DNA of 8,997 nt. It comes from Flavobacteriales bacterium. GTDB lineage: Bacteria > Bacteroidota > Bacteroidia > Flavobacteriales_D > Sanyastnellaceae. Under the pieces are notes generated by a model. The model made no database searches. It was not told where the DNA came from and saw nothing but the letters and a program-made list of their open reading frames with translations. The position numbers were made by a program, and so were the translations under genes. Shown one piece after another: positions 1 to 7,289 of this stretch. Position 1 is the stretch's first letter. Each line of letters opens with the position of its first letter. The DNA lies in assembly GCA_947457285.1 (NCBI GenBank), contig CANGVZ010000059.1, positions 1 to 8,997 of the forward strand. Direction: 5' to 3'.

Positions 1-349
1 CAGTAATTATCGTCCCCTTTCCAATAGAGACATCGTCCTTTCCAATTTGGCAATTGGGATGAATTAGGATGGGGAAAGAAAGCAGTGCATTCCCAGCTAC
101 TTTGTCAATTACTTTCTTCTTTACTAAAGGATTGCCGATCGCGAAAACCACTTCTAATTGTTCTGCATACTTCAGCAACTCATCGCCCCCACCAAAAACC
201 GGATATCCATTAACTACTTCTCCTTTTAGAATTCCATCATCAAAGAAGCCAATGAATTCCCATTGTTTAGAACCCTCGTTGATTTGATCAATCAACATTT
301 TAACTTCCCGACCAAAACCTCCAGCCCCGAAAATCGCAATCTTCTTCAT
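1..349 (-). CDS. PglD/NeuD-family sugar O- or N-acetyltransferase, 3' end beyond the window
   Basis: The first 116 residues of an acyltransferase are visible; the frame runs open off the left edge. Seen: a Rossmann-like N-terminal sugar-nucleotide-binding domain with the glycine-rich GAGGFGRE at residues 8-15, FDD at 36-38 and AIGNP at 70-74. The first turn of a left-handed beta-helix follows (IHPNC at 96-100, then IGKDDVSIGKGT), with the expected hexapeptide spacing. In PglD and NeuD the catalytic His lies further along the helix, outside this window. Family members acetylate a UDP-4-amino-sugar (PglD) or sialic acid (NeuD) using acetyl-CoA in the cytoplasm. It lies 9 bp after the PglC-like gene, the same pglC-pglD order as in the Campylobacter pgl locus, which favours a PglD-like role. 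The MKK start at 349 was chosen; an in-frame ATG two codons upstream (355) is an alternative. The acceptor sugar is not known from sequence. Confidence 0.88.
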   Translation of the reverse strand, partial: MKKIAIFGAGGFGREVKMLIDQINEGSKQWEFIGFFDDGILKGEVVNGYPVFGGGDELLKYAEQLEVVFAIGNPLVKKKVIDKVAGNALLSFPILIHPNCQIGKDDVSIGKGTIIT

Positions 350-358
350 AAGCATTAG

Positions 359-964
359 CTAATTTTTCCCATTGAATCTAGGCATCGTTTTTACTCCACT
401 TGCTCCAATCCCCTCTGCCTTAAACACTTTCTTGATTGTTCTGGCGAAAATGGATGCGTCAACCGAAAAAGATACATGATCTACGTACCAGACATCATAC
501 TCAAACTTTTCTTTCCACGAGATCGAATTTCTTCCGTTTACTTGTGCCCAGCCTGTGATCCCCGGTCTCACCTCATGCCTCCTCCTCTGAACGCTATCGT
601 AAAGCGGGAGGTAGTCCACTAAAAGTGGTCGCGGTCCAATGAGAGACATATGGCCGAGCAGCACATTCACCATTTGTGGCAATTCATCTAATGAGTATTT
701 CCTAACGAAATTACCAATCGGTGTAATGCGCAAATCATCTGGTAAAAGTTTGCCTTCGTTATCTTTGGCGTCATTCATTGTTTTAAATTTAATTAATCGA
801 AACACACGTTCATCTTTCCCTGGTCGTGGCTGAACAAAGAATGGCATTCCACTATTGGCTACCGCTAAGGCGATCGTTACAATAGCAATTATTGGAGAAG
901 TGACCACTAACATAAAGAAGGCAAACAGTAGATCAAGCAGTCGCTTTATGACCTTATACTTCAT
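359..964 (-). CDS. PglC-like monotopic phosphoglycosyl transferase (initiating sugar transferase)
   Basis: This 201-residue protein is the small, catalytic-core-only form of the bacterial sugar transferase family. Such enzymes move a phospho-sugar from a UDP-sugar to undecaprenyl phosphate at the cytoplasmic face of the inner membrane, the first step of glycan assembly. Seen: one hydrophobic segment at about residues 9-36 with Ser23-Pro24, the helix-break pair of the re-entrant membrane helix. Then come a basic RLIKFKTM stretch (56-63), the catalytic Asp93-Glu94 in SLDELPQ, MSLIGPRPLL (106-115), VRPGITGWAQVNGRN (132-146) and a C-terminal FNGKN, which I recall Campylobacter PglC also having. 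Length and positions match PglC closely, suggesting UDP-diNAc-bacillosamine or a related UDP-HexNAc as donor; this is inference. Oddity: the usual GDMS or GEMS motif reads GHMS, with His105. The start overlaps the upstream GT4 gene by 11 bp and the stop is TAG. Confidence 0.93.
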   Translation of the reverse strand: MKYKVIKRLLDLLFAFFMLVVTSPIIAIVTIALAVANSGMPFFVQPRPGKDERVFRLIKFKTMNDAKDNEGKLLPDDLRITPIGNFVRKYSLDELPQMVNVLLGHMSLIGPRPLLVDYLPLYDSVQRRRHEVRPGITGWAQVNGRNSISWKEKFEYDVWYVDHVSFSVDASIFARTIKKVFKAEGIGASGVKTMPRFNGKN

Positions 965-2198
965 CGACTAAAGATGCCATTAGCTCCAGATATTTTGTTG
1001 AAAGTATTCTGCGATCAAAATTGTTCTTTGCGAAGAGGTATCCATTTTTTCCCATTTGCGATTTCAATCGGGGCTGATTAATTAAAAGCTTTGTTTTCTC
1101 AGCAAAGCTGTGTGGATCTTCCGGCTTAACAAATAGACCCGATTCAGAATATTCTACCAATTCGCGAGAAACACCATCAATCCCCATCAGGATTGGTTTT
1201 TCGCATGCCATGTAATCGAACGTTTTATTGGAATAGACTGTCTTAAAGGTCTCCACATTTTTCAAGACAGATGTTCCAACATCGGCAACAAGAATGTACT
1301 TATAAATTTCCGGTTTTGGAAAAGGCCCAAGAAACAATACATTTTCAATGGACTCCTTTTCTTTCCTTTCTATTAAACGTTTCTTTTCCATTCCATCGCC
1401 TATCAACAAGAACAACACGTTAGCGTCTTTAAGCAATAGCGCTGCATCTAAAAGTTGATCCAACTGATTGGCTACCCCGTGTGCTCCTACATACGTGACT
1501 ATGAATCTGCCCTTCCAATTGTGTTTCTCAAGAAAAGCCTCTCTATCGAAAGTACTCTTCAATAAATCCACCGAACTAAAATCAGCGGCATTGGGAATCT
1601 CAATTATTTTGTTGCCTGGGACTTTTTTCTTGTCAATTAATGAAATCTTAAATGAAGGAGTTAAGACTACAATTTTTGAGGCCTTTTTATAGATGAACTT
1701 TTCAACCCAATAGGCCAACCTAATTACGGTATTGTTTTTAAGTACTCCCGTATCGATTGCTGATTCGGGCCACAAGTCTCTAACTTCAAAAATCCACGGT
1801 ATTCTTCTTACCCTTGACGTGATGTAACCAATCACACCAACAAAAAGTGGTGGGGATGTTGAAATTACTAAATCAAATTTTTGTGACCGCAGTGTAAAAA
1901 GTGATGCTACTAAACCGGAGAGAACAAACGAAAAATAACCCCACAGCCTGCCCCTGAAACTCTTGTTGTAAGATGACGAAACATAACACCTAACCACATT
2001 GACTAACCCTTGTTTTTTTTCGACAAAAAATTTACCCTTGTATTCGTCCCTCTTTTCAGACGCATAGGCATGAACCATTCCGGCTATTACCGTTACTTTA
2101 AATCCTTGTTCCGTCCACAGTTTGGTAAATTCATTGAAGCGAGAACCTCCGGGTTCGTCTTCTTCTAAAAAATATTGATGGATTAGTAATATTCTCAT
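954..2198 (-). CDS. GT4-family glycosyltransferase, WbuB-like
   Basis: A 414-residue GT-B fold glycosyltransferase, likely cytoplasmic or membrane-associated, adding one sugar from a nucleotide donor to the lipid-linked glycan. The N-terminal acceptor domain (about 1-200) starts MRILLIHQYF, with PGGSR at 16-20. It carries VRDLWPESA at 139-147, a signature of the WbuB-like branch of GT4. A hydrophobic patch near 82-103 may sit on the membrane. The C-terminal donor domain (about 220-400) has YVGAHGVANQLDQLL (236-250), IGDG (266-269), NKTFDYMA (324-331) and GLFVKPEDP (354-362). WbuB in E. coli O26 is associated with N-acetyl-L-fucosamine transfer, but WbuB-like names are applied widely and donor specificity cannot be read from this sequence. 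The gene starts 8 bp after the heparinase-fold gene; the preceding bases are A-rich (AATAAAAG) without a clear Shine-Dalgarno. Stop is TAA. Confidence 0.92.
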   Translation of the reverse strand: MRILLIHQYFLEEDEPGGSRFNEFTKLWTEQGFKVTVIAGMVHAYASEKRDEYKGKFFVEKKQGLVNVVRCYVSSSYNKSFRGRLWGYFSFVLSGLVASLFTLRSQKFDLVISTSPPLFVGVIGYITSRVRRIPWIFEVRDLWPESAIDTGVLKNNTVIRLAYWVEKFIYKKASKIVVLTPSFKISLIDKKKVPGNKIIEIPNAADFSSVDLLKSTFDREAFLEKHNWKGRFIVTYVGAHGVANQLDQLLDAALLLKDANVLFLLIGDGMEKKRLIERKEKESIENVLFLGPFPKPEIYKYILVADVGTSVLKNVETFKTVYSNKTFDYMACEKPILMGIDGVSRELVEYSESGLFVKPEDPHSFAEKTKLLINQPRLKSQMGKNGYLFAKNNFDRRILSTKYLELMASLVDEV

Positions 2199-2206
2199 CT
2201 TTTATT

Positions 2207-4081
2207 TTAGGAATATTCTAAGACCGTTGATATTGTTCGCGCTGCCGTAAAAAATTCAATTTGAAGTGCCTCTTCAATTTCTCCATAGGTATTAGAATAA
2301 TAGCGTTGACTCTGTTTCAACGAACATCCAGGGTCAGTCAGGCTGAACTTGATCTCTTGGGTTGGATGCCATACTTGGCGCATAATAGTATCGCCAGGGG
2401 CTTTTCCCTCGATCGAATCTTTGACAACCACTTGTTTTTTGGCGCAGTCAATTTCAAGCTTCCGATAATGGATAACATTACCGATACTGTCAAAAGCCTC
2501 AACTGCGCCATTAAACTCGATGACTCCATCTCTGGTTTCGCTCCACCCCGCTGTCAATGCTTTTGACCAATTTAACCAAATAAAACGCGAAGCTTTTTGC
2601 ATTTGATCCGAATCGCCTAGCATCACGGTATTGTGCGACTCCGTTCCAAAAAAGTATTTAACAATCGTTTTTTCGGTGTTATACAGATACGAACCTCCAT
2701 CACGCAGTACGTTCTTTCCATCATACCAAACGTCCAGATGAAGGTTATCTGCTTGCGATGGTCGATCTTTATAAGAAGCACAGACAACCATTGCGAGCAG
2801 TTTTTCTCGTCTGAATACATACAGACCGCCTGAGGTAAAAGAATAACAACCATCTTCAATAGTCAATCCCGGGTAACGTGTTTTTGACTTGCCCTCCAAC
2901 CCAAACCATGCCCGATCTTCAAAACTGTTTGAATAAAAATTTCTACCTGTCAAATAGTAGTGTAATGCATCTAAAGCAGGAGAAAAATTTCGAAAGGACT
3001 CGTCATTCCAATTAAAAAACAATGAACCATCATTAGCACCATAGTTTGGCAACTGGCCGGATATTCGATCCTGGCAAGTAGCTAACAAGTGGAGAGTTCT
3101 ATTGGCACTCTGATAAACTTGCTCGCTAAACTGATCATCGTGATACTCACTGATCGCAAATGCCCACGTTAATAATTGAACAACTACTCGTTGATAGTTG
3201 AAACTGAACTGAAGATAAGATCCATCTTCGTAAATCTGATATAGGATTTCTTCTTCCAACCATTTCTTTCCTTCTTTTTTCCATTGATTGGATTCTTGAA
3301 AAAATGGAAACAAAAGACCTGCCGTATAAAGGCATAACGTTTCAGTGATCGCGTGGTTATTGCGAACGGCAATTCGTGAAAAGTGAATATTTGCACGCAC
3401 GTGTTTAACCTGCCAATAAATCGAATGAATTATCTTTTCAAAACGCGGTTCTGTTAGATGAACGGAATCTTTGTAGAAATAAAGCGCCAATATCCAGTTA
3501 AAAACGCGCAGCGAAATCTCTTGACTACATCGGTAATTAGGACCCAGATTGACAGGATTGTGGGCGATCCAACTTTCGATTTGCGAAAACACCCAATCGG
3601 ATGAATCTTCATCAAAAGCAATATCACTGCGCAGAATGGGATGTAAAAAACTAAATCTACTCTTCTCCCACACGTATTTGATGTCTCCCATTGACTCGTC
3701 AAAATCCGGAATTTCGCTCCAGTGTTTTTTGTTGGAATACTGATATCTGTTTGACGGATTCAATAACCACTCATCGAGTGCTATTCTTATCCACGCACCT
3801 TTAAAAAACTGAATCTCTCCCGCCTTAATTCGTAACGCTGATTCTCGCAAGCCAGAACCTGCAGTGACTTTTGACTGCAGAGATGTGCGCGATTCAAAAA
3901 AAAATGAGGGTGTTTTATCACGCCACTGTGAGAGTGTGATCCACTTTCGATGAGGAACTGAAGTTGGGAATCTCCGTTTGACAAGCCCGGTTTTGATTTG
4001 AATTTCGTAGAGCAGACGGAATCCAATGTAACGGATTCCCATGACCCTTGCCCACCCTATCCACTTGGAAATCTCCTTCAA
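2207..4081 (-). CDS. Heparinase II/III-fold (alginate-lyase-like) protein of a glycan operon
   Basis: A 624-residue protein with the two-part architecture of heparinase II/III and PL15/PL17-type lyases: an alpha/alpha toroid (about 100-380) and a C-terminal beta-sandwich (about 410-615). Expected active-site residues are present: Asn242-His243 in RNNHAITE, Tyr296 in FSFNYQR, His448 in ADNLHLDVW, and ESHNTVMLGDSDQ (His483). Known relatives cleave uronic-acid polysaccharides by beta-elimination, usually in the periplasm or outside the cell. No signal peptide is visible; the N-terminus (GIRYIGFRLLYEIQIKTGL) looks like an amphipathic basic helix, so the protein is probably cytoplasmic or bound to the inner face of the membrane. 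The start used is TTG, in a TTGA overlap with the wecB stop; an in-frame ATG at 4042 (residue 14) is the alternative. TTG is preferred because it gives stop-start coupling and keeps the helix intact. Substrate and direction (degrading, trimming or modifying) are unknown. Confidence 0.88.
   Translation of the reverse strand: MKEISKWIGWARVMGIRYIGFRLLYEIQIKTGLVKRRFPTSVPHRKWITLSQWRDKTPSFFFESRTSLQSKVTAGSGLRESALRIKAGEIQFFKGAWIRIALDEWLLNPSNRYQYSNKKHWSEIPDFDESMGDIKYVWEKSRFSFLHPILRSDIAFDEDSSDWVFSQIESWIAHNPVNLGPNYRCSQEISLRVFNWILALYFYKDSVHLTEPRFEKIIHSIYWQVKHVRANIHFSRIAVRNNHAITETLCLYTAGLLFPFFQESNQWKKEGKKWLEEEILYQIYEDGSYLQFSFNYQRVVVQLLTWAFAISEYHDDQFSEQVYQSANRTLHLLATCQDRISGQLPNYGANDGSLFFNWNDESFRNFSPALDALHYYLTGRNFYSNSFEDRAWFGLEGKSKTRYPGLTIEDGCYSFTSGGLYVFRREKLLAMVVCASYKDRPSQADNLHLDVWYDGKNVLRDGGSYLYNTEKTIVKYFFGTESHNTVMLGDSDQMQKASRFIWLNWSKALTAGWSETRDGVIEFNGAVEAFDSIGNVIHYRKLEIDCAKKQVVVKDSIEGKAPGDTIMRQVWHPTQEIKFSLTDPGCSLKQSQRYYSNTYGEIEEALQIEFFTAARTISTVLEYS
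4078..4081 (-). other. TTGA stop-start overlap, wecB to heparinase-fold gene
   Basis: The proposed TTG start (4081-4079) overlaps the wecB TGA (4080-4078). An AAGGAG lies just inside the new gene (4078-4073) but has no in-frame start codon at a usable distance, so it does not decide the start. The coupling geometry does. Confidence 0.65.
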
Positions 4082-5172
4082 GCGAAAAGAACTTTTTCAA
4101 GTGCGGTTACAATTCTGCCCGCTGTTTGCCCATCCCATTTTTCAGGAATAATCCCTCGTTTCCAATTCCCTTCGAATACCTTCTGCATAGCCGGCCTAAT
4201 CGCATTTGGATCGATTCCTAACAACTCATTGGTGCCCATTGTGACTGTCTCTGGTCGTTCAGTACTTGTTCGCAAGGTCATGCATGGAACTCCCAACACT
4301 GTTGTTTCCTCTGTAACGCCACCTGAATCGGTAATCACTGCTTTTGCATGTTTCACCAAATAGTTAAATTCAAGATAGCCCAATGGATCAACGCAGAACA
4401 AGTTAGACCAGCTAAGATTTGCTGATAGAAGTGTTTTGCGTGTACGAGGATGAACAGGAAAGATAATCGGTAGTTGTTGTGCACTCAAAGTGATCTCACT
4501 CAACAACTTTTGCAACTGATTTACTTCATCTACATTGGACGGACGGTGGAGTGTGATAATGAAATACTCCTTTTCTTTAAGACTGAGATCCTTCCAAAGA
4601 GACGGTTGCGAAAATCTCGATTGGGTTTTAAGAAGGGTATCGATCATCGTATTGCCTACAAAGAAAATAGCTTTCGGATCCACGCCTTCCTTTATCAAAT
4701 TCTGATTAGCGACCTCGGATGTGGTGAAGAAATAGTCAGTAATAGAATCCGTGACCATGCGATTGATTTCTTCCGGCATTGTCAGATCGAATGAACGAAT
4801 GCCACCTTCCACGTGTGCCACTTTAACATTAAACTTTTTAGCAGCAATACTACAAGCCATCGTAGATGTGACGTCACCCACTACCAGGCACAAATCACAA
4901 GGGGACTCCATCAGAAGCTTCTCGTAGCGGACCATGATATTTCCAGTTTGCTCGGCTTGGGTGCCGGAGCCAACCTCCAGATTCACATCGGGATCAGGAA
5001 TATTTAGCTCTTCAAAAAAGCGCCCGCTCATTGCTTTATCATAATGTTGCCCAGTATGAACCAAGCGAAAAGACAGTCTACTTCCATTTAGTTGGCGAAT
5101 TCGTATGGCGTCTATGATTGGCGCAATCTTCATGAAATTCGGCCGCGCACCTGCTATAATGTCAATCTTCAT
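4078..5172 (-). CDS. wecB: UDP-N-acetylglucosamine 2-epimerase, non-hydrolysing
   Basis: A 364-residue cytoplasmic enzyme of the GT-B-like epimerase family, converting UDP-GlcNAc to UDP-ManNAc, close to the usual length (E. coli WecB is about 376). Seen in order: GARPNFMKIAP (8-18), HTGQHYD (39-45), VVGDVTST (97-104), HVEGGIRSFD (120-129), MPEEINR (132-138), TLHRPSNVD (207-215), PVHPRTRK (239-246), DSGGVTEE (282-289), STERPET (303-309) and GTNELLG (313-319). By alignment with E. coli WecB the catalytic residues Asp95, Glu117, Glu131 and His213 correspond to Asp100, Glu122, Glu134 and His209, so it should be active. HVEAG reads HVEGG. The related FnlC/WbjD epimerases, which act on 6-deoxy sugars, carry different motifs (around MEAGNR), so WecB fits better, though the neighbouring WbuB-like gene keeps that alternative open. 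It overlaps the oxidoreductase by ATGA and the heparinase-fold gene by TTGA. Confidence 0.94.
   Translation of the reverse strand: MKIDIIAGARPNFMKIAPIIDAIRIRQLNGSRLSFRLVHTGQHYDKAMSGRFFEELNIPDPDVNLEVGSGTQAEQTGNIMVRYEKLLMESPCDLCLVVGDVTSTMACSIAAKKFNVKVAHVEGGIRSFDLTMPEEINRMVTDSITDYFFTTSEVANQNLIKEGVDPKAIFFVGNTMIDTLLKTQSRFSQPSLWKDLSLKEKEYFIITLHRPSNVDEVNQLQKLLSEITLSAQQLPIIFPVHPRTRKTLLSANLSWSNLFCVDPLGYLEFNYLVKHAKAVITDSGGVTEETTVLGVPCMTLRTSTERPETVTMGTNELLGIDPNAIRPAMQKVFEGNWKRGIIPEKWDGQTAGRIVTALEKVLFA
5169..5172 (-). other. ATGA stop-start overlap, oxidoreductase to wecB
   Basis: The wecB ATG (5172-5170) shares bases with the oxidoreductase TGA (5171-5169). This is the classic arrangement for re-initiation by the terminating ribosome, and it argues that the two proteins are made in step. 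Confidence 0.9.
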
Positions 5173-7289
5173 ATTGAAATGCGCGCGTTTTGTTTTAAGC
5201 TTTGAACCATTGCCAGTGTGACAGCCGTTACATGAAATAATTGACTTATCGGTATCAAGGGCTCGCCACCCTCAAACGCGATTTTCAATTGTTTGATTTG
5301 TTCACTGTGACCTTTATCGATAGACGTTTTAAGCTTTGTGAAACCAGGCCATCCATAACCGGTCGTGATGCGGAAATTGTCCATCACCAAAGTCCTCTCC
5401 TGATAGTATAATTCAATCCTCTCTTTTGAATAGGCTTTTGAACCATTTGCAAAATAGTTAATGACTACATTAGAACCACTCTGCATCTCCAATAGAAAAC
5501 TGGCATTGTCGGAATTGCTATTCGAGGAAATACCCAGCGACTGACCTGTTACGCTTGCGACTTCGCTTCCGGTAAGATACACCGCTAAATCTACCAGGTG
5601 GCAGGCCTCTCCGATTATTCTTCCACCCTCCTTCGGATCTAACGTCCAGTGGTTAGGCGGCAATGCTCCTGCATTCATGGTAATAATGAGATGCATAGCT
5701 CCCGGCTGTAAACCTACCAGCTTTTTCAGTTGTAAAATATGAGGGGAAAATCTCCGATTGAAACCCACGTGCAACAATGAAGCTTGCGGCTTTGTAGTCA
5801 AGAGTTCTTGCAGCACATGAAGTTCTTCTTCATTTACCGCCAACGGTTTTTCAACAAATACATTTTTGCCAGCTTGAATAGCTTTTATAACCATGCCGGC
5901 ATGCAGACTGTGGCGCGTTGTGATGATAACTAAATTAACTTTTTCGTCTGCAAGCAATTCCTGGTAGTCCGATGTAGAGAATTCAGCATTGTATTTTTTT
6001 GCCATGAGGGTGCCCGACAACCCATTGGCACTGGCAATACCTTGAATGACAACTTGGTTTTTCTTCAAAGCCGGAAGCAACGTTGCCTTCGTAAAATTAC
6101 CCGCACCAATAATTCCCGCGCGCAGCGATCCAGCCGAAGAAATGACAGGTTGAGGAAATACCACTTTTCTTGAAAGTACTCGAGGCTGTGACGGATAGGC
6201 CAATAAGGATGCAATCCTGGTTGGGTTCTTCATATCGCCATACACAAGCTGAAAATCTGAAAATGGAACCTGCTCCGAAATCAGTGTCTTCACATTCACC
6301 GACTGAGATTCGATCGCTTGCAATACTGATTCAAAATTTCGTTGTGCTGTCCACCGTACGAAAGCCAGAGGATAATCATTTCCCTTTTGCTCATAGTTAT
6401 CATCATAACGTCCGGGACCATAAGAACAAGACACCTGAAAGGTTAATTCCTTTTCATAAAAGTCCGCACGTTTTAAATCCAAACCTATCACGCCAATTAA
6501 AACGATACGTCCTCGTTTGCGGCTGATCAATGCCGCTTGATGAATAATCTCATCTCCTTTTGCAGAAGCCGTAATGAGAACGATATCTGCGCCAAGTCCT
6601 TGTGTAGCTTCTTTCACAGAAGCAATCGGATCATTGATCAGTGAATTAAATGATTTGATCCCAAGCAACCCTGCTAGTTTTACCTTTGCCTCATCGACAT
6701 CATATCCTATAACCCGGCAACCATTTGCTTTCGCAAGCTGCGCTGTTAGCAAACCGATTAATCCCAATCCTATCACAACGACAGTTTCTCCAAGCGTGGG
6801 TTGAGCCAGTCGTAATCCTTGCAGGCCAATAGAACCAATAACAGCGAAGGAAGCTTCTTCATCGCTAACCCCAGCAGGAATTTTTGCCACCAGATTCTTT
6901 GGGACGCAAACAAATTCCGCATGAGAGCCATTCGAAACAACCCGATCGCCTATTTGAAACTCGGTGACACCATCACCTAGTTGCGCCACCACCCCAACAT
7001 GACAATAACCTAATGGAATAGGCTGATCCAATTTGTTGAAGACCGCCTCTAAGGTGGGTAGTAAACCCTCCGCTCGTATTTTGTCAAGTACTTGCTGGAC
7101 TTTATCGGGTTGCTGCCGCGCTTTTTGAAACAGCGAGGCCTTGCCGAACTCCACCAACATACGCTCGGTGCCCAACGATACAAGAGTGTGCGTTGTTTGA
7201 ATTAAGACCTGCCCCCTCCCCGGCTGTGGTACGGGAATTTCCTCGAGAGATGTGATCCCTGTTTTAAGATTTTGAATTAGTTGTTTCAA
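5169..7289 (-). CDS. Bi-domain oxidoreductase: zinc-type dehydrogenase-like half fused to Gfo/Idh/MocA half
   Basis: A 706-residue fusion of two NAD(P)-dependent modules. The first half (about 1-360) is a medium-chain dehydrogenase. Its GroES-like part contains SLGTERMLVEFGK (38-50), GYCHVGVVAQLG (94-105) and IGDRVVSNGSHAEF (113-126). Its nucleotide-binding part has GLGLIG (165-170) with Asp187 at the end of the second strand, which favours NAD(H). The usual Cys-x-x-Cys zinc loop is not visible. The second half (about 378-706) is Gfo/Idh/MocA: GIIGAGNF (382-389), VEKPLAV (469-475, catalytic-type Lys471) and GGRIIGEACHLVDL (545-558, His554). This pairing recurs in polysaccharide loci, but I know of no settled reaction; a sugar-nucleotide oxidation-reduction or epimerisation is inference. 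Start: TTG at 7289 gives MKQLIQNLKTG, the normal family N-terminus, and a 26 bp overlap with the amidotransferase. An ATG at 7370 is in frame but adds 27 residues lacking family features. Confidence 0.9.
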   Translation of the reverse strand: MKQLIQNLKTGITSLEEIPVPQPGRGQVLIQTTHTLVSLGTERMLVEFGKASLFQKARQQPDKVQQVLDKIRAEGLLPTLEAVFNKLDQPIPLGYCHVGVVAQLGDGVTEFQIGDRVVSNGSHAEFVCVPKNLVAKIPAGVSDEEASFAVIGSIGLQGLRLAQPTLGETVVVIGLGLIGLLTAQLAKANGCRVIGYDVDEAKVKLAGLLGIKSFNSLINDPIASVKEATQGLGADIVLITASAKGDEIIHQAALISRKRGRIVLIGVIGLDLKRADFYEKELTFQVSCSYGPGRYDDNYEQKGNDYPLAFVRWTAQRNFESVLQAIESQSVNVKTLISEQVPFSDFQLVYGDMKNPTRIASLLAYPSQPRVLSRKVVFPQPVISSAGSLRAGIIGAGNFTKATLLPALKKNQVVIQGIASANGLSGTLMAKKYNAEFSTSDYQELLADEKVNLVIITTRHSLHAGMVIKAIQAGKNVFVEKPLAVNEEELHVLQELLTTKPQASLLHVGFNRRFSPHILQLKKLVGLQPGAMHLIITMNAGALPPNHWTLDPKEGGRIIGEACHLVDLAVYLTGSEVASVTGQSLGISSNSNSDNASFLLEMQSGSNVVINYFANGSKAYSKERIELYYQERTLVMDNFRITTGYGWPGFTKLKTSIDKGHSEQIKQLKIAFEGGEPLIPISQLFHVTAVTLAMVQSLKQNARISI
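7264..7289 (-). other. 26 bp gene overlap, asnB-type end with oxidoreductase TTG start
   Basis: The oxidoreductase reads TTG AAA CAA CTA from 7289 while the amidotransferase frame continues to TAA at 7266-7264. No strong Shine-Dalgarno precedes the TTG; the bases before it are A-rich. The overlap supports one transcript and coupled translation. Confidence 0.75.

Noticed and set aside
69..287. 72-codon plus-strand frame near the left edge
   Set aside because: The minus strand here encodes the PglD/NeuD-like protein, with recognisable motifs over the whole stretch.
2261..2566. 101-codon plus-strand frame opposite the heparinase-fold gene
   Set aside because: The opposite strand encodes the conserved beta-sandwich in a continuous frame, so this is a shadow.
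3918..4064. AAGGAG (4078-4073) followed 8 bases later by GTG, opening a 48-codon minus-strand frame inside the heparinase-fold gene
   Set aside because: The spacing is attractive, but the frame overlaps a well-supported gene, the product has no recognisable features, and strong Shine-Dalgarno use is not typical of the other genes here. Chance is more likely.
3998..4363. 121-codon open frame on the plus strand
   Set aside because: It lies antisense across the end of wecB and the start of the heparinase-fold gene, both clear on the minus strand. Its translation has no recognisable domain and is rich in Ser, Pro and Phe, as expected for a shadow frame.
6170..6526. 118-codon open frame on the plus strand
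   Set aside because: It is wholly antisense to the oxidoreductase, has no family motif and no convincing ribosome site.
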